64,000 nucleotides of DNA from Brevibacillus_C sp046036945 (GTDB lineage Bacteria > Bacillota > Bacilli > Brevibacillales > Brevibacillaceae), in contig NZ_JBJQOQ010000004.1 in assembly GCF_046036945.1 (NCBI RefSeq), positions 124,001 to 188,000 of the forward strand. The letters run 5' to 3'. A program made the position numbers and the translations under genes. Below, one piece after another: positions 50,616 through 59,472 of the stretch; the stretch's first letter is position 1, and the number at the start of each line of letters is the position of its first letter. The notes beneath the pieces are model-generated. The model was not told the DNA's origin, did not search any database, and saw only the letters and a list, made by a program, of their open reading frames with translations.

Positions 50616-52049
50616 ATGCCGCCGGAGGAAATAGAGGAAATGCAGCAGGTGGACAAGACGAAGGAATTGCTGTCAGAATTGCAGTTGATTTTTGACCATT
50701 CATTCGACGAGATATACGTCGCCGACGGCCAGGGGGTTACCCTGTACGTCAATCCGGCCTGCGAGCGCACGACGGGGAAGCCGCCGTCTTATTACATCGG
50801 ACGCAGTTGTTACGAATTGGAACAGGACGGGGATATTATTCATTCCTTAAATCCCAAGGTGATTGAAACCAAGCAAATGCAGACAGGGAGAGTCATCGTC
50901 GGCGGCAAACAGTTTATCGTCACAGCCAATCCGGTGTTTGACAAAGAGGGCAAGCTGCACAGGATTATCAGCAACGTCCGGGATGTCACCGAGCTGGCAG
51001 AGCTTCAGAAGCGCCTGGAAGAAGCGGAAAAGCTGGTCGGCTACTATCGGGATGAACTGAATCAACTGCGGAGCGATCAGTCCAAAGACAAAGACATCAT
51101 CGCCCAAAGCAAAGTGATGACGGACATCCTGCAATTGGCCCAGAAGATTGCCGTGGTAGACTCCACAGTTCTTTTGCTGGGCGAATCAGGGGTGGGCAAA
51201 GGCGTCCTGGCCAAGTATCTTCACACGCACAGCCCGCGGAAGGACCAGCCATTTGTCCATATTAACTGCGGAGCGATTCCGGCCAATCTGCTGGAATCCG
51301 AGCTGTTTGGATATGAAGCGGGAGCATTCACTGGTGCCGAGAGGCGGGGGAAGACCGGGCTGATCGAGTCCGCCGACAAAGGCACGCTGTTTTTGGATGA
51401 AATCGCCGAAATTCCTCCAGCCTTGCAAGTGAAAATCCTGCAGGTTATACAGGAAAAGAAATTTAAGAAGCTGGGTGGGAGCAGGCCGGTTGAGGTTGAC
51501 GTGAGGATCATCGCGGCTACCCACCGCGACCTTCAGCAGATGGTGAAAAACGGAGAATTCCGCGAAGACCTGTTTTACCGGATTCACGTCATCCCGATCC
51601 ATATTCCGGCCATCCGCTACCGCCCGGAGGACATCCGCTTGCTGATCGAACACTTTAGGCAGTACTTCAATGGAAAATTTGGCCGCAGCGTCAAGCTTGA
51701 AGAGGAGGCGCTGCAATCTCTGCTCGCTTACCATTGGCCGGGCAACGTCCGGGAGATCGAAAATCTGATGGAACGGTTGATCGTCACAGTGGATTCCAGT
51801 GTGATCAAGGCGGAAGATCTGCCGGACTACCTGCAGCCGGCCCCCTTTTCCGGGGAAGAAGCCGTGATAGTCAAGGAGCTTGTGCCGATCAAGGAGGCGG
51901 TGGAGGAAGTGGAGAAGCAGATTCTTCACCGCGCCTGGAAGCAGTACCGGACGTCGCGGAAAATCGCCCGCGTGCTTGGCGTGAATCAAGCCACTGTGCT
52001 GAGAAAAATGCACAAGTACCAGATTGGCGAACCGGAGGAAGCGGACTAA
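50616..52049 (+). CDS. PAS-domain sigma-54-dependent activator
   Basis: The 477-residue enhancer-binding protein has an N-terminal PAS domain (about 20-120), a coiled-coil linker, and an AAA+ domain with Walker A GESGVGKG (about 189), the sigma-54 loop GAFTGA (about 236), Walker B GTLFLDEIAEI and the R fingers. A Fis/TyrR-like helix-turn-helix is at the end (ARVLGVNQATVLRKMHKY). GAGGTG lies six bases before ATG 50616. It follows the dehydrogenase by 13 bases, so it probably activates its own operon from the palindrome at 44534. The PAS domain would sense the amine or a redox ligand. Confidence 0.93.
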   Translation: MPPEEIEEMQQVDKTKELLSELQLIFDHSFDEIYVADGQGVTLYVNPACERTTGKPPSYYIGRSCYELEQDGDIIHSLNPKVIETKQMQTGRVIVGGKQFIVTANPVFDKEGKLHRIISNVRDVTELAELQKRLEEAEKLVGYYRDELNQLRSDQSKDKDIIAQSKVMTDILQLAQKIAVVDSTVLLLGESGVGKGVLAKYLHTHSPRKDQPFVHINCGAIPANLLESELFGYEAGAFTGAERRGKTGLIESADKGTLFLDEIAEIPPALQVKILQVIQEKKFKKLGGSRPVEVDVRIIAATHRDLQQMVKNGEFREDLFYRIHVIPIHIPAIRYRPEDIRLLIEHFRQYFNGKFGRSVKLEEEALQSLLAYHWPGNVREIENLMERLIVTVDSSVIKAEDLPDYLQPAPFSGEEAVIVKELVPIKEAVEEVEKQILHRAWKQYRTSRKIARVLGVNQATVLRKMHKYQIGEPEEAD

Positions 52050-52134
52050 AAAGGATTTTCTTTCCTGACTCGCGAACATATCTTAGTGCTTCAAACAGAT
52101 ATGATGTCGATTGTCAGGCGGGGGGCCATACAGA

Positions 52135-53976
52135 ATGCCGGCTATATCCAAAAATCAATTATGTCCATGCGGTTCCAGGAAGAAGTACAAACTCTGCTGT
52201 ATGCCCGGAAGCACCGAGCCGCGGGCAGCGTGGAGATGGAAGTCAACCGAATTGGAAAGGGCCATAGAAGAAAGAAGGCGGGACGCCATGGAAGTGTTTG
52301 GAGGCGTTCTCGTGCACAACGTCGAAGAAGACCTTTTGCCAATCATTGAAGGCATCCGCCCTTCCGGCCTGCGCACGTATACGCTGTTTCGACTGGAACA
52401 GGCCATACACGAATTGCGTCAACCCCATCCGCGGGACCGCGTGCTGCTGGCTTTGTTCAGCGACCTCTTCTGGGCGCTTACCCGCAAAGAAGAGTACTAT
52501 GGGAAGAGGATGGCGGAAGTGCTGGCTGGCAAGTCCAGACTGGTTCCGCTGTCTGTACCCGATAGGTTGACGATATTTGAAGAGCAGGTGGCCCGCGATC
52601 ACTGCGCGGAAGCGTGCCTGCTCGACTTCGCCATGCTGCCGCAAGGAGCCAGCCTTGACTACGGCGCACTTCGGTTTACATGTGAATTTGTTTACCGCCT
52701 GCTGAAAGAGGGCATTCCCGAGGGGACTTACTTTAAGGCGGCGATTTTATACACAGATACCGGTGATACACTGGTCGACTGGAAGCTGTTTTCCACTTCG
52801 GAAAGACCGGATTACGTCTGGATGGAAGTCAAGGCGATGGATGAGCTGGAAAACGAGTACAAGAAGTTGCAGCAGGTCCTGTACGCTTTTACCGATGAAT
52901 CTTTGCGCACCATCGCTACGGCGATTGACGCTGAAAACAAGCTGTCGGAGAAATCGCCGGAACTGATCTCCTATCAATTTTTGGCGATGAGTTACTTCGG
53001 CGTCCTGGAGCAGGAGCTGCGGGCGCTGATTCAACAGCGGGAGCAGATGCCGCAGTCCAAACGGCTGATGTGGCGGGAGATTACCAGTTACTTACTGGAG
53101 CATCCGCTGCCGATCTTGTCCCAGTACATCCCCGACTTTGTGAAGATCATGGACTCGCTGAACGGAATCCGCAATCGGGCCGCCCACGGGGAATTCATTT
53201 CCCATCAGATGTACCAGCAGGTTCGCAGCTTTGTCTGGACGCAGCGGGCGCTGGAGTATTTGTGTTGGGAAAAGGCAGGAGCAGTCCCGCCGTACGCCCA
53301 CGCTGTGTTCGACCTGACAGAGTTGGGAGTGCTTCCCGCCGAATGGACGGACGGCGACTCGGATGGGGCGGCACCGTTGCCGAAGTTGCGAGAGGCGATC
53401 CCTGAGAATCCGCAGCTTGCCTATGACCGGGCAGCGGAACTATATCGGCAGGAGGACTATGAGGAGGCTTATCGCTTCGCTCACAGCAGCGCCCAGGCAG
53501 GGCATATTCCCTCCTATCGACTCATCGCAGAAATGTATGAGCAGGGGCTCGGCGTTGCCCAGAGCGACTTCCAGGCAGCCAAATGGCTGAGAAAAGGGGC
53601 GGAAGCGGGCGATGCGCACTGCCAGTTCTGGTATGGCATCAACCTGCTGCACGGCGACGGGGTAAAAAAGGACGCCAAGCAGGCCATTTACTGGATGGAG
53701 AAGGCGGCTGCAAACGGGGAAAGAAAGGCATGCACCCAACTCGGTTCCTTGTACTACAGCGGCAAAGGCGTCAAACCCAGTGTAAAGAAGGCGTTTGAAT
53801 GGTCGCTGAAAGCCGCCGAGATGGGCGATGCCGTCTCCCAGTACAACATAGGCATTATGTATGAGAAAGGTCAATACGTCGCCCAAAATCATGAAGAGGC
53901 CCGCCGGTGGCTGCAGGCGGCAGCTGACCAGCATTTCGAGCGGGCGATTGTCGCATTGAATGAACGATTTGGTTGA
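52135..53976 (+). CDS. SEC-C / HEPN-like / Sel1-repeat protein
   Basis: The roughly 613-residue protein has an N-terminal SEC-C zinc motif (QLCPCGSRKKYKLCC, Cys10/12/21/22), a long helical middle, and an RNxxxH motif (Arg346-Asn347-x3-His351 in IRNRAAHGEF) in a helical setting like a HEPN domain. Four Sel1/TPR-like repeats follow at the end (AEMYEQGLGVAQ, LLHGDGVKKDAKQA, SLYYSGKGVKPS, IMYEKGQYVAQN). ATG 52135 is nine bases after a G-rich stretch; TTG 52111 is possible. HEPN motifs mark RNases in many toxin and defence proteins, but here that is only a resemblance. It overlaps or abuts the next gene. I know no named family with this order. Confidence 0.75.
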   Translation: MPAISKNQLCPCGSRKKYKLCCMPGSTEPRAAWRWKSTELERAIEERRRDAMEVFGGVLVHNVEEDLLPIIEGIRPSGLRTYTLFRLEQAIHELRQPHPRDRVLLALFSDLFWALTRKEEYYGKRMAEVLAGKSRLVPLSVPDRLTIFEEQVARDHCAEACLLDFAMLPQGASLDYGALRFTCEFVYRLLKEGIPEGTYFKAAILYTDTGDTLVDWKLFSTSERPDYVWMEVKAMDELENEYKKLQQVLYAFTDESLRTIATAIDAENKLSEKSPELISYQFLAMSYFGVLEQELRALIQQREQMPQSKRLMWREITSYLLEHPLPILSQYIPDFVKIMDSLNGIRNRAAHGEFISHQMYQQVRSFVWTQRALEYLCWEKAGAVPPYAHAVFDLTELGVLPAEWTDGDSDGAAPLPKLREAIPENPQLAYDRAAELYRQEDYEEAYRFAHSSAQAGHIPSYRLIAEMYEQGLGVAQSDFQAAKWLRKGAEAGDAHCQFWYGINLLHGDGVKKDAKQAIYWMEKAAANGERKACTQLGSLYYSGKGVKPSVKKAFEWSLKAAEMGDAVSQYNIGIMYEKGQYVAQNHEEARRWLQAAADQHFERAIVALNERFG

Positions 53977-54010
53977 AGAAAAAAGCGATGAAAGATGGCG
54001 AGGGGCAAAC

Positions 54011-55000
54011 ATGGATAGACAAGCAGAGTACTTTATCGAAGCGATGGGGGATGTCCGCCTGGATCCTTCTCTGCCCAACTGGTACCGGTTTACCGAGCGA
54101 TGGTGGGGGGTCGACGAATACGATGCGTTAACTAATGCGATGCTTGGCCACGAAAAGCTGGCGAAGCTGGACAAAGGGTATCTGATCGTCCGGGCCACGG
54201 TGCGAGCGACGGGCAGGCGCCGCCAGGGAAACAAGTCTCCCTATCCTTTTGACAAATGCTATGAAACCAATCCGAACGTCAAGGGCGACGTCACGCGTGC
54301 TTGGCTGCGCCTGCAGTTTTGCGAGACGGAAGAGAAGCTGCACGCCTACTGGCACAGCATCAAGGAAAAGTATACTTTTGACGAGCGCACCTGGTCCCAG
54401 GTGGAAGCTTGTTACTTGAGACAGCTGCAGCGGATTCGCCTGGGAGAAGCAGGGCCGATCCGGTATGAGCTGCGCCACGGATTGCCGGAATGTGCCGGGG
54501 AGAAAGAGACGTTTCTCCATTACGTGAAGCGGGCGGTGGAACTGCTGCGCCTGTCGGGTTACCGGGTTCAAAAAGAAGCGGGCAAATATCTGGTGCAAAG
54601 GCCGCTGTGGCTCGACCCCTCGCCATTTGCCCGCGGGTCAAGCGAATGGAGGGCGACGCCGCTTGACTTGATTCTGATCTGCGAGCGGATGATGACGCAA
54701 AGACAGTGTGATGTGATCCCCGTGATGGAGTGTCACGGTTACGTGTTTGCGTCGGAAGACAAGATTCGGGATATTTTTCAGAAGTTTACAGAAAAAGGAA
54801 TTACGCTTATCCTGGACGTCGACGATGTGGGTGCCAAATCCTTGTACACGCTGGCGGAAGCAGCCGGACAGGCCAGGGACTTGTTTGCCCAATTGCAGGT
54901 CAAATTGGTAGCCGACTATACGGACCCGGATGCTTTTCACGAATCGGACGGCCTGCCGGATGATTATTACCACAATCTCGATAACATGTTGGAGCGGTGA
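54011..55000 (+). CDS. protein of unknown function, partner of the SEC-C protein
   Basis: The 329-residue soluble protein is not one I recognise. It is rich in Trp, Arg and acidic residues, with a basic stretch VRATGRRRQGNK (about 75-86), paired Cys in DKCYETN and LQFCETE, and a C-terminal alpha/beta-like part (LILDVDDVGAKSLYTLAEAA). ATG 54011 is set by GAGGGG five bases upstream; an ATG at 53960 inside the previous gene is an alternative and would overlap it. The tight spacing (34 bases) suggests one operon with the SEC-C/Sel1 protein and a common job. No signal peptide or membrane segment is seen. Confidence 0.7.
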   Translation: MDRQAEYFIEAMGDVRLDPSLPNWYRFTERWWGVDEYDALTNAMLGHEKLAKLDKGYLIVRATVRATGRRRQGNKSPYPFDKCYETNPNVKGDVTRAWLRLQFCETEEKLHAYWHSIKEKYTFDERTWSQVEACYLRQLQRIRLGEAGPIRYELRHGLPECAGEKETFLHYVKRAVELLRLSGYRVQKEAGKYLVQRPLWLDPSPFARGSSEWRATPLDLILICERMMTQRQCDVIPVMECHGYVFASEDKIRDIFQKFTEKGITLILDVDDVGAKSLYTLAEAAGQARDLFAQLQVKLVADYTDPDAFHESDGLPDDYYHNLDNMLER

Positions 55001-55010
55001 TGGCGGCTGA

Positions 55011-55844
55011 TTATTTCCACCAATCGTCAAAGACCGTGATGGGGCGGCGGCGTTTATGTTCGGTACGCAAATACCAACCCTCAATCTTTTCTCTTGCCGT
55101 TTCCGATACAGTCTTTCCTTCCAGATAATCATCGATTTCATCATAGGTTACGCCGAGGGCGACTTCGTCTGGCAGTTGCGGCTTGTCATCTTCCAGGTCT
55201 GCAGTCGGCGTTTTCAAATACAGCTGTTCGGGACAACCTAGCGCTTCCAAGATCATTTTTCCTTGCCGCTTGTTCAGCCGGAAGAGAGGAGCGAGGTCTG
55301 CTGCCCCATCCCCGAACTTCGTGTAAAATCCGGTCACCGCTTCGGCTGCATGATCTGTTCCGAGCACAACTCCTCTGTAATGGCCCGCAATGGTATACTG
55401 GACCTCCATCCGGTGCCTCGCCTTGATATTGCCGTGCAGAAATTTCGAAATTCCGGTGCCGAGCGCTTTGGTGACAGCAGCAGCGCTTGCATCTACAGCG
55501 TCCTTGATATTTACCGTCAACAGCAGATCCGGTTGAATAAAGTTCATAACCGCCTCTTCATCATGCTCGTCGGCTTGCGCTCCATACGGCAGCCGCACAC
55601 CGATAAAACGATAATTGGCAGCAGCAACTTCCTTGTTCATCTCGGTGCAAGCAGTCTGGGCAATCTTCCCCGTAAGGGTAGAGTCTTGGCCGAGCGACAG
55701 TCCAAGTACAAGCGATTTAATCCCCGGATTTTTGCGAAGGTAGTTCTTCAGAAAATCGACACTCCTGCGAAATTCCGCCTGCGGGTCAATCTCGGGCTGT
55801 ACACCCAGCGCTTCGATGATGGTTTGCTGCAGTGTTGCGTCCAT
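55011..55844 (-). CDS. nadE: NH3-dependent NAD+ synthetase
   Basis: The 277-residue enzyme amidates nicotinate adenine dinucleotide to NAD with ATP and ammonia. The PP-loop reads SLGQDST, where most family members have SGGQDST. Other markers are GVRLPYGAQADE, KARHRMEVQYTIAG, VLGTDHAAEAVTGFYTKFGD and PTADLEDDKPQ. ATG 55844 has GGGAGG upstream; a longer frame has no support. It is the last gene of the minus-strand NAD salvage unit (nrtR-like, pncA remnant, pncB, nadD, nadE), 23 bases after nadD. Confidence 0.94.
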   Translation of the reverse strand: MDATLQQTIIEALGVQPEIDPQAEFRRSVDFLKNYLRKNPGIKSLVLGLSLGQDSTLTGKIAQTACTEMNKEVAAANYRFIGVRLPYGAQADEHDEEAVMNFIQPDLLLTVNIKDAVDASAAAVTKALGTGISKFLHGNIKARHRMEVQYTIAGHYRGVVLGTDHAAEAVTGFYTKFGDGAADLAPLFRLNKRQGKMILEALGCPEQLYLKTPTADLEDDKPQLPDEVALGVTYDEIDDYLEGKTVSETAREKIEGWYLRTEHKRRRPITVFDDWWK

Positions 55845-55867
55845 TGAAGAATCCTCCCTTAGCAGCT

Positions 55868-56473
55868 TTATTGGTACAGGCCGTGTTTCTTGATGTAAAA
55901 GTAGCACGCGTCCGGCAAGAGATACCGCGGCTCCCCGCCCATGCGGAGCTCCTCCCGGATATAGGTGGAGCTGATGTCCATCGCCAAGCCCTTGTCTACC
56001 AGTTGAAACTGATCATCGTGATTCCGCAATAGCGCAGATCTGGCGATGGCACCAAGCATATCGATCCCGTTGCGAGCCATGACGATGAATTTGTTCTCCT
56101 TGACGAGTTCATCGCCAAACTTCCATTTCCCTTCTCCGATATCGACGAGAAGGTCGGCACCCATGATGAAATACAATTCATCGTCAGGGTATTTTTCCTT
56201 GAAGTATTTCATGGTGTAATACGTGTACTGCAGACCCGGGAGCACATTCATCTCATAGGTATCCAATTCGAATTTCGGATTATCTGCAATGGCAAGTTTG
56301 ATCATGGCAATACGATGGTCGTCGGAGGTGTTCATCTCCTTATCCATCCGTTTATTCGAGGACGGAAGGAAAATGACCTTATCGAGCCGCTTTCTGTGGC
56401 AAATGGTAGAGGCAGTCCATAAATGGACATTTGTGATCGGATCAAAGGAAGAACCGTAAACTCCGATTTTCAT
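55868..56473 (-). CDS. nadD: nicotinate-nucleotide adenylyltransferase
   Basis: The 201-residue nucleotidyltransferase joins NaMN and ATP to NaAD. It begins KIGVYGSSFDPITNVHLW, a form of the GxFDPxHxGH motif (THVLH-type here NVHLW), and has YYTMKYFKEKYPDDELYFIMGADLL and the ISSTYIREEL signature. The motif differs from the common GGTFDPIHxGH, so it belongs to a distinct NadD branch. It lies 53 bases after pncB on the minus strand and feeds nadE. The product is complete. Confidence 0.9.
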   Translation of the reverse strand: MKIGVYGSSFDPITNVHLWTASTICHRKRLDKVIFLPSSNKRMDKEMNTSDDHRIAMIKLAIADNPKFELDTYEMNVLPGLQYTYYTMKYFKEKYPDDELYFIMGADLLVDIGEGKWKFGDELVKENKFIVMARNGIDMLGAIARSALLRNHDDQFQLVDKGLAMDISSTYIREELRMGGEPRYLLPDACYFYIKKHGLYQ

Positions 56474-56526
56474 AGTAGATCAGTCCTTTCGTTCAAGTAC
56501 TCTCTTTATCCGCTTTGCTTTGAAAT

Positions 56527-58203
56527 TTATTGCCGCATGCCGAGTTTTTCGAATACCATTCTTTCCTTCATCTTCCGAAGCTGATCAGAGATCGCCATCG
56601 GATAGACTTCGGGGACATCCACGCGCATATACTCATCCCAGAACTTCGCCTTCTGCTCTTGGTGATATTTTCGAATTTCGTCAAGGCTAGGTTGTTCGTA
56701 TACCAATCGGCCGGCCAAAAAGATCGGTTGGTGCAGCTCCTCCCATGTAAAATGACGAACGGTTTTGCTTTTCAGCGGGTTAGTCGGATGGCGGAGCACC
56801 ATTTCCGTTCCTTGGATCACTTCATCTTCCAGACAGATATAATCTCCTTTGGCCATTCCGTTTTCGTCATAGAGCCGGTACGCCTTTTTCAGGCCAGGGT
56901 TCAAAATCTTCTCCATGCTCTCGGATATTTTAATGAGCGCTATCCAGTCTTCCATCGTCTTTCTGTTGGCAGCGGCGCCAAGTTCGGCGTCGAAGGGCTT
57001 CCTCGCAACGATTTTATGGACTCCGCCAAGAGCAGGTTGGTCGTAGGCTGTAATGAATTTGGTGCCCACGCCCCAGATGTCGATTTGGGCCTTTTGTTGT
57101 TTGAGCGAAGTGATCGTGTATTCATCAAGGTCATTTGTGGCCGCTATTTTGACAAAATCAAGACCTTCGGCGTCGAACATCTTTCGCACCTCTTTGCTCA
57201 AATACGCGAGATCGCCCGAATCAAGCCGCACGCCTGCCAGACGGAAGCCCTTTTCCTTCAACACCTTGGCTGCCTGAATTGCGTTGGGAGCCCCGCTGCG
57301 CAGAGTGTCGGTAGTGTCAAGCAGCGGGACTGTCCGGTGAGGGAACACCTCAGCGTACGATAAGAAGGCATCCAATTCAGAAGGGTGAAACATTACGTAA
57401 AGATGGGCCATGGTTCCCGTTATCGGCACTCCGAAGTGCTTACCGGCTTTCACGTTGCTTGTGGCGCTGAAGCCGGCGATATACGCCATCTTCGCGCCAT
57501 AGACGCTTGCATCGCGGCCCTGCGCCCGTCTTTTGCCCATTTCCAGCAGGGTATCGCCACCCGCGGCCGTTGCGATTCGAGATCCCTTTGTCAACTGCAA
57601 GGACTCCGCATTGATCGTATTCAACAGCATCGCCTCGATCCAAATGCATTCCCACACAGGCGCGACGATTCGTATGAAAGGCGTGTTGGGGAAAATGATA
57701 TTTCCTTCTTGTACGGCGTACAGATCGCCAGTAAAGCTCAATCGGCGCAGATCGTCGAGAAAGGCCTCATCGAAGCGCTCTTCCCGTTCGCGCAGGTACG
57801 CGATATCGTCCTCGTTAAAGTACAGGTTTTGAATGATCTCGATTAAGTGGCCAAGTCCGCCGAATGCGACATATCCGCCCAGCTCGCCGCTGTACTCGCC
57901 GACCGATTTTACGAAAGGAGCCTTTCTGTAAAAATCATCGAAGACAACCGGTGTCAGATGCAGGTTTTGTTTCCAGAGCGCATACATCATCGTAATCGCG
58001 TAGAAGTCTACATCAAGCGCGTAGTCTTCTGCCGGGTTGAAGTAAGGAGCTGCGTCAAACCTGCCATGGCTGCGGCACACGACGCATTCATGGTCGGGGT
58101 TGTCGTCATGCCGGAAAGCGGGCTGACCGCACGATTGGCAGACGTGAATGAATCGATATTGTTTTGGGCTGATCAAATCGAAGATGGTTTTCGTGTTACG
58201 CAT
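56527..58203 (-). CDS. pncB: nicotinate phosphoribosyltransferase with N-terminal Zn-ribbon
   Basis: The 558-residue protein makes NaMN from nicotinate and PRPP. Type II phosphoribosyltransferase features are ALWKQNLHLTPVVFDDFYR, TKGSRIATAA, VKAGKHFGVPITGTMAH, GVRLDSGDLAYLS and IDIWGVGTKFITAYDQPALG. It is longer than usual, partly because of an N-terminal segment with Cys22-x2-Cys25 and Cys40-x2-Cys43 (CQSCG ... CVVC), which looks like a zinc ribbon. GAGGAG lies before the ATG. It follows the pncA remnant, so nicotinamide itself may no longer be usable by this route. Confidence 0.92.
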   Translation of the reverse strand: MRNTKTIFDLISPKQYRFIHVCQSCGQPAFRHDDNPDHECVVCRSHGRFDAAPYFNPAEDYALDVDFYAITMMYALWKQNLHLTPVVFDDFYRKAPFVKSVGEYSGELGGYVAFGGLGHLIEIIQNLYFNEDDIAYLREREERFDEAFLDDLRRLSFTGDLYAVQEGNIIFPNTPFIRIVAPVWECIWIEAMLLNTINAESLQLTKGSRIATAAGGDTLLEMGKRRAQGRDASVYGAKMAYIAGFSATSNVKAGKHFGVPITGTMAHLYVMFHPSELDAFLSYAEVFPHRTVPLLDTTDTLRSGAPNAIQAAKVLKEKGFRLAGVRLDSGDLAYLSKEVRKMFDAEGLDFVKIAATNDLDEYTITSLKQQKAQIDIWGVGTKFITAYDQPALGGVHKIVARKPFDAELGAAANRKTMEDWIALIKISESMEKILNPGLKKAYRLYDENGMAKGDYICLEDEVIQGTEMVLRHPTNPLKSKTVRHFTWEELHQPIFLAGRLVYEQPSLDEIRKYHQEQKAKFWDEYMRVDVPEVYPMAISDQLRKMKERMVFEKLGMRQ

Positions 58204-58237
58204 ACAAGGAGTCTCCTCTCGAGGCAGGAAGCGGGTG

Positions 58238-58473
58238 TTAATATATTGCCGCTCCCAGGCTGTATTTGAAATGCTTTAATGCGACTTCGTGGCCGAGTTG
58301 ATCAAAGCTTGCTACTTTTCATGCACGGCGATGTTATATCCGCGTTCATAGGCGCCATAAACGCTGTGCATGACGCAAATGTTCGAAGCCACGCCGACGA
58401 AATGAAGTTCGGCAATCCCCCGCTCGCGCCATTTTACGTCCAAGTCTGTTCCAGTGAAGGCTGAATACCTTGC
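58238..58473 (-). pseudogene. pncA: nicotinamidase remnant (5' deleted and frameshifted)
   Basis: The minus strand encodes RYSAFTGTDLDVKWRERGI, ELHFVGVASNICVMHSV, and YERGYNIAVHEK, the C-terminal half of nicotinamidase with its catalytic Cys. A stop then follows at 58312. In the next frame the family end continues as FDQLGHEVALKHFKYS and LGAAIY to a stop at 58238. Adding one G after AAAAG near 58315 would restore the reading (VASFDQ). The first half, including the catalytic Asp and Lys, is absent. In its place, an operator-like palindrome lies directly upstream. Confidence 0.85.
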
Positions 58474-58502
58474 ATTATATTCGTAATTCAATAAATACGA
58501 AT
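58474..58502 (-). promoter_or_regulatory. palindrome and -10 box, possible NrtR operator
   Basis: ATTCGTA (58479-58485) and TACGAAT (58496-58502) form an inverted repeat with a 10-base spacer. On the minus strand TATAAT (58479-58474) follows it. The position fits control of the pnc-nad genes by the NrtR-like protein encoded just upstream. A related palindrome lies before that gene (59361-59379). Confidence 0.55.
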
Positions 58503-58532
58503 TAATAACCTGTAAAAAAAGCTGCACCGATT

Positions 58533-59336
58533 TTACCGGTAAATCGATGCGAACGGCTCGTGATTATTGAACCGATATAAGCGCGTTTTCCGCCGCGAAT
58601 TGCGTTTGGTCGTTTTGGGATTTCCCTCTTCATCAACCGCCAAATCGATGAAGGACAGCTTCGGGGCCTTCTCCCAAAATATTGATTTATGCGTGATGCT
58701 CACATCGTCCGTTACGACTGTCATAAGCACGTCTCTAAGTTCGGCAAGCGTAAACTCTTCCGGTAAAAAGTGCTTTGCCAAGGTCGTCTGAATCATTTCG
58801 CGCTTGATGACCTCTATCGCCGTCTCAATGATTTCACGATGGTCAAAAGCAAGGGTCAACTGATCGATTTGACTGAGTGCAAAGAGTTCGCATTCCTCAG
58901 CGTCATCCGCTGCCTTGCGTTTTTCCAGGTAATCCTTCGGCACAATCGCATAATGGGCATTGGATATGATCCATCCGCGCGGATCTCTCCCCGGCTTATC
59001 GAATACCGCGTAATGCTTGACGTGAATCCCCGATACTCCGGTCTCCTCGGATAACTCTCGAATCGCTGTTTCATAGGCTGTTTCTTTGTCCGAACCAAAC
59101 CCTCCGGGAAGCGCCCATTTGCCGCCCTCAATATTGGGATTGCCTTCCGCGTCTTTGCTTGCTCTCTTGATCAGCATAAGTTTCAGCATTGGCTTCTCGA
59201 CTTCTTTTTCGTCTTCTTGCACCACGTCTTTTACAATCGTAAAAACGGCGATATCGGCCGTATAGCCGTCAGGCGTTCGGTACTTTTTCGGATTGTAATG
59301 ACGGAGAAATTCCTCTTCCGTAGAATATGGAGGCAT
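58533..59336 (-). CDS. nrtR: NrtR-like Nudix protein (NAD metabolism regulator)
   Basis: The 267-residue protein has a full Nudix box (GFGSDKE, then RELSEETGV in correct spacing) in the middle and a C-terminal winged-helix region (REMIQTTLAKHFLPEEFTLAEL onward, ending in basic residues KTTKRNSRRKTRLYR). NrtR proteins repress NAD salvage genes and are released by ADP-ribose. The intact Nudix box leaves open real ADP-ribose hydrolysis. It lies first in the NAD block on the minus strand. GGAAGGAAG lies before the ATG. Without the neighbours one would call it an ADP-ribose pyrophosphatase. Confidence 0.85.
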   Translation of the reverse strand: MPPYSTEEEFLRHYNPKKYRTPDGYTADIAVFTIVKDVVQEDEKEVEKPMLKLMLIKRASKDAEGNPNIEGGKWALPGGFGSDKETAYETAIRELSEETGVSGIHVKHYAVFDKPGRDPRGWIISNAHYAIVPKDYLEKRKAADDAEECELFALSQIDQLTLAFDHREIIETAIEVIKREMIQTTLAKHFLPEEFTLAELRDVLMTVVTDDVSITHKSIFWEKAPKLSFIDLAVDEEGNPKTTKRNSRRKTRLYRFNNHEPFASIYR

Positions 59337-59472
59337 TGGTAAACTTCCTTCCGGATTATTAATTCGTTAATCGCGAATTGTTAATTGAATAGTAACTGAT
59401 GAACGTAAAAAAAGCAAGGGGAAGCTCTAAAATTTTTTTTAAAAAAAGAAAGCCTTTTTGGAAAATTAAAGG

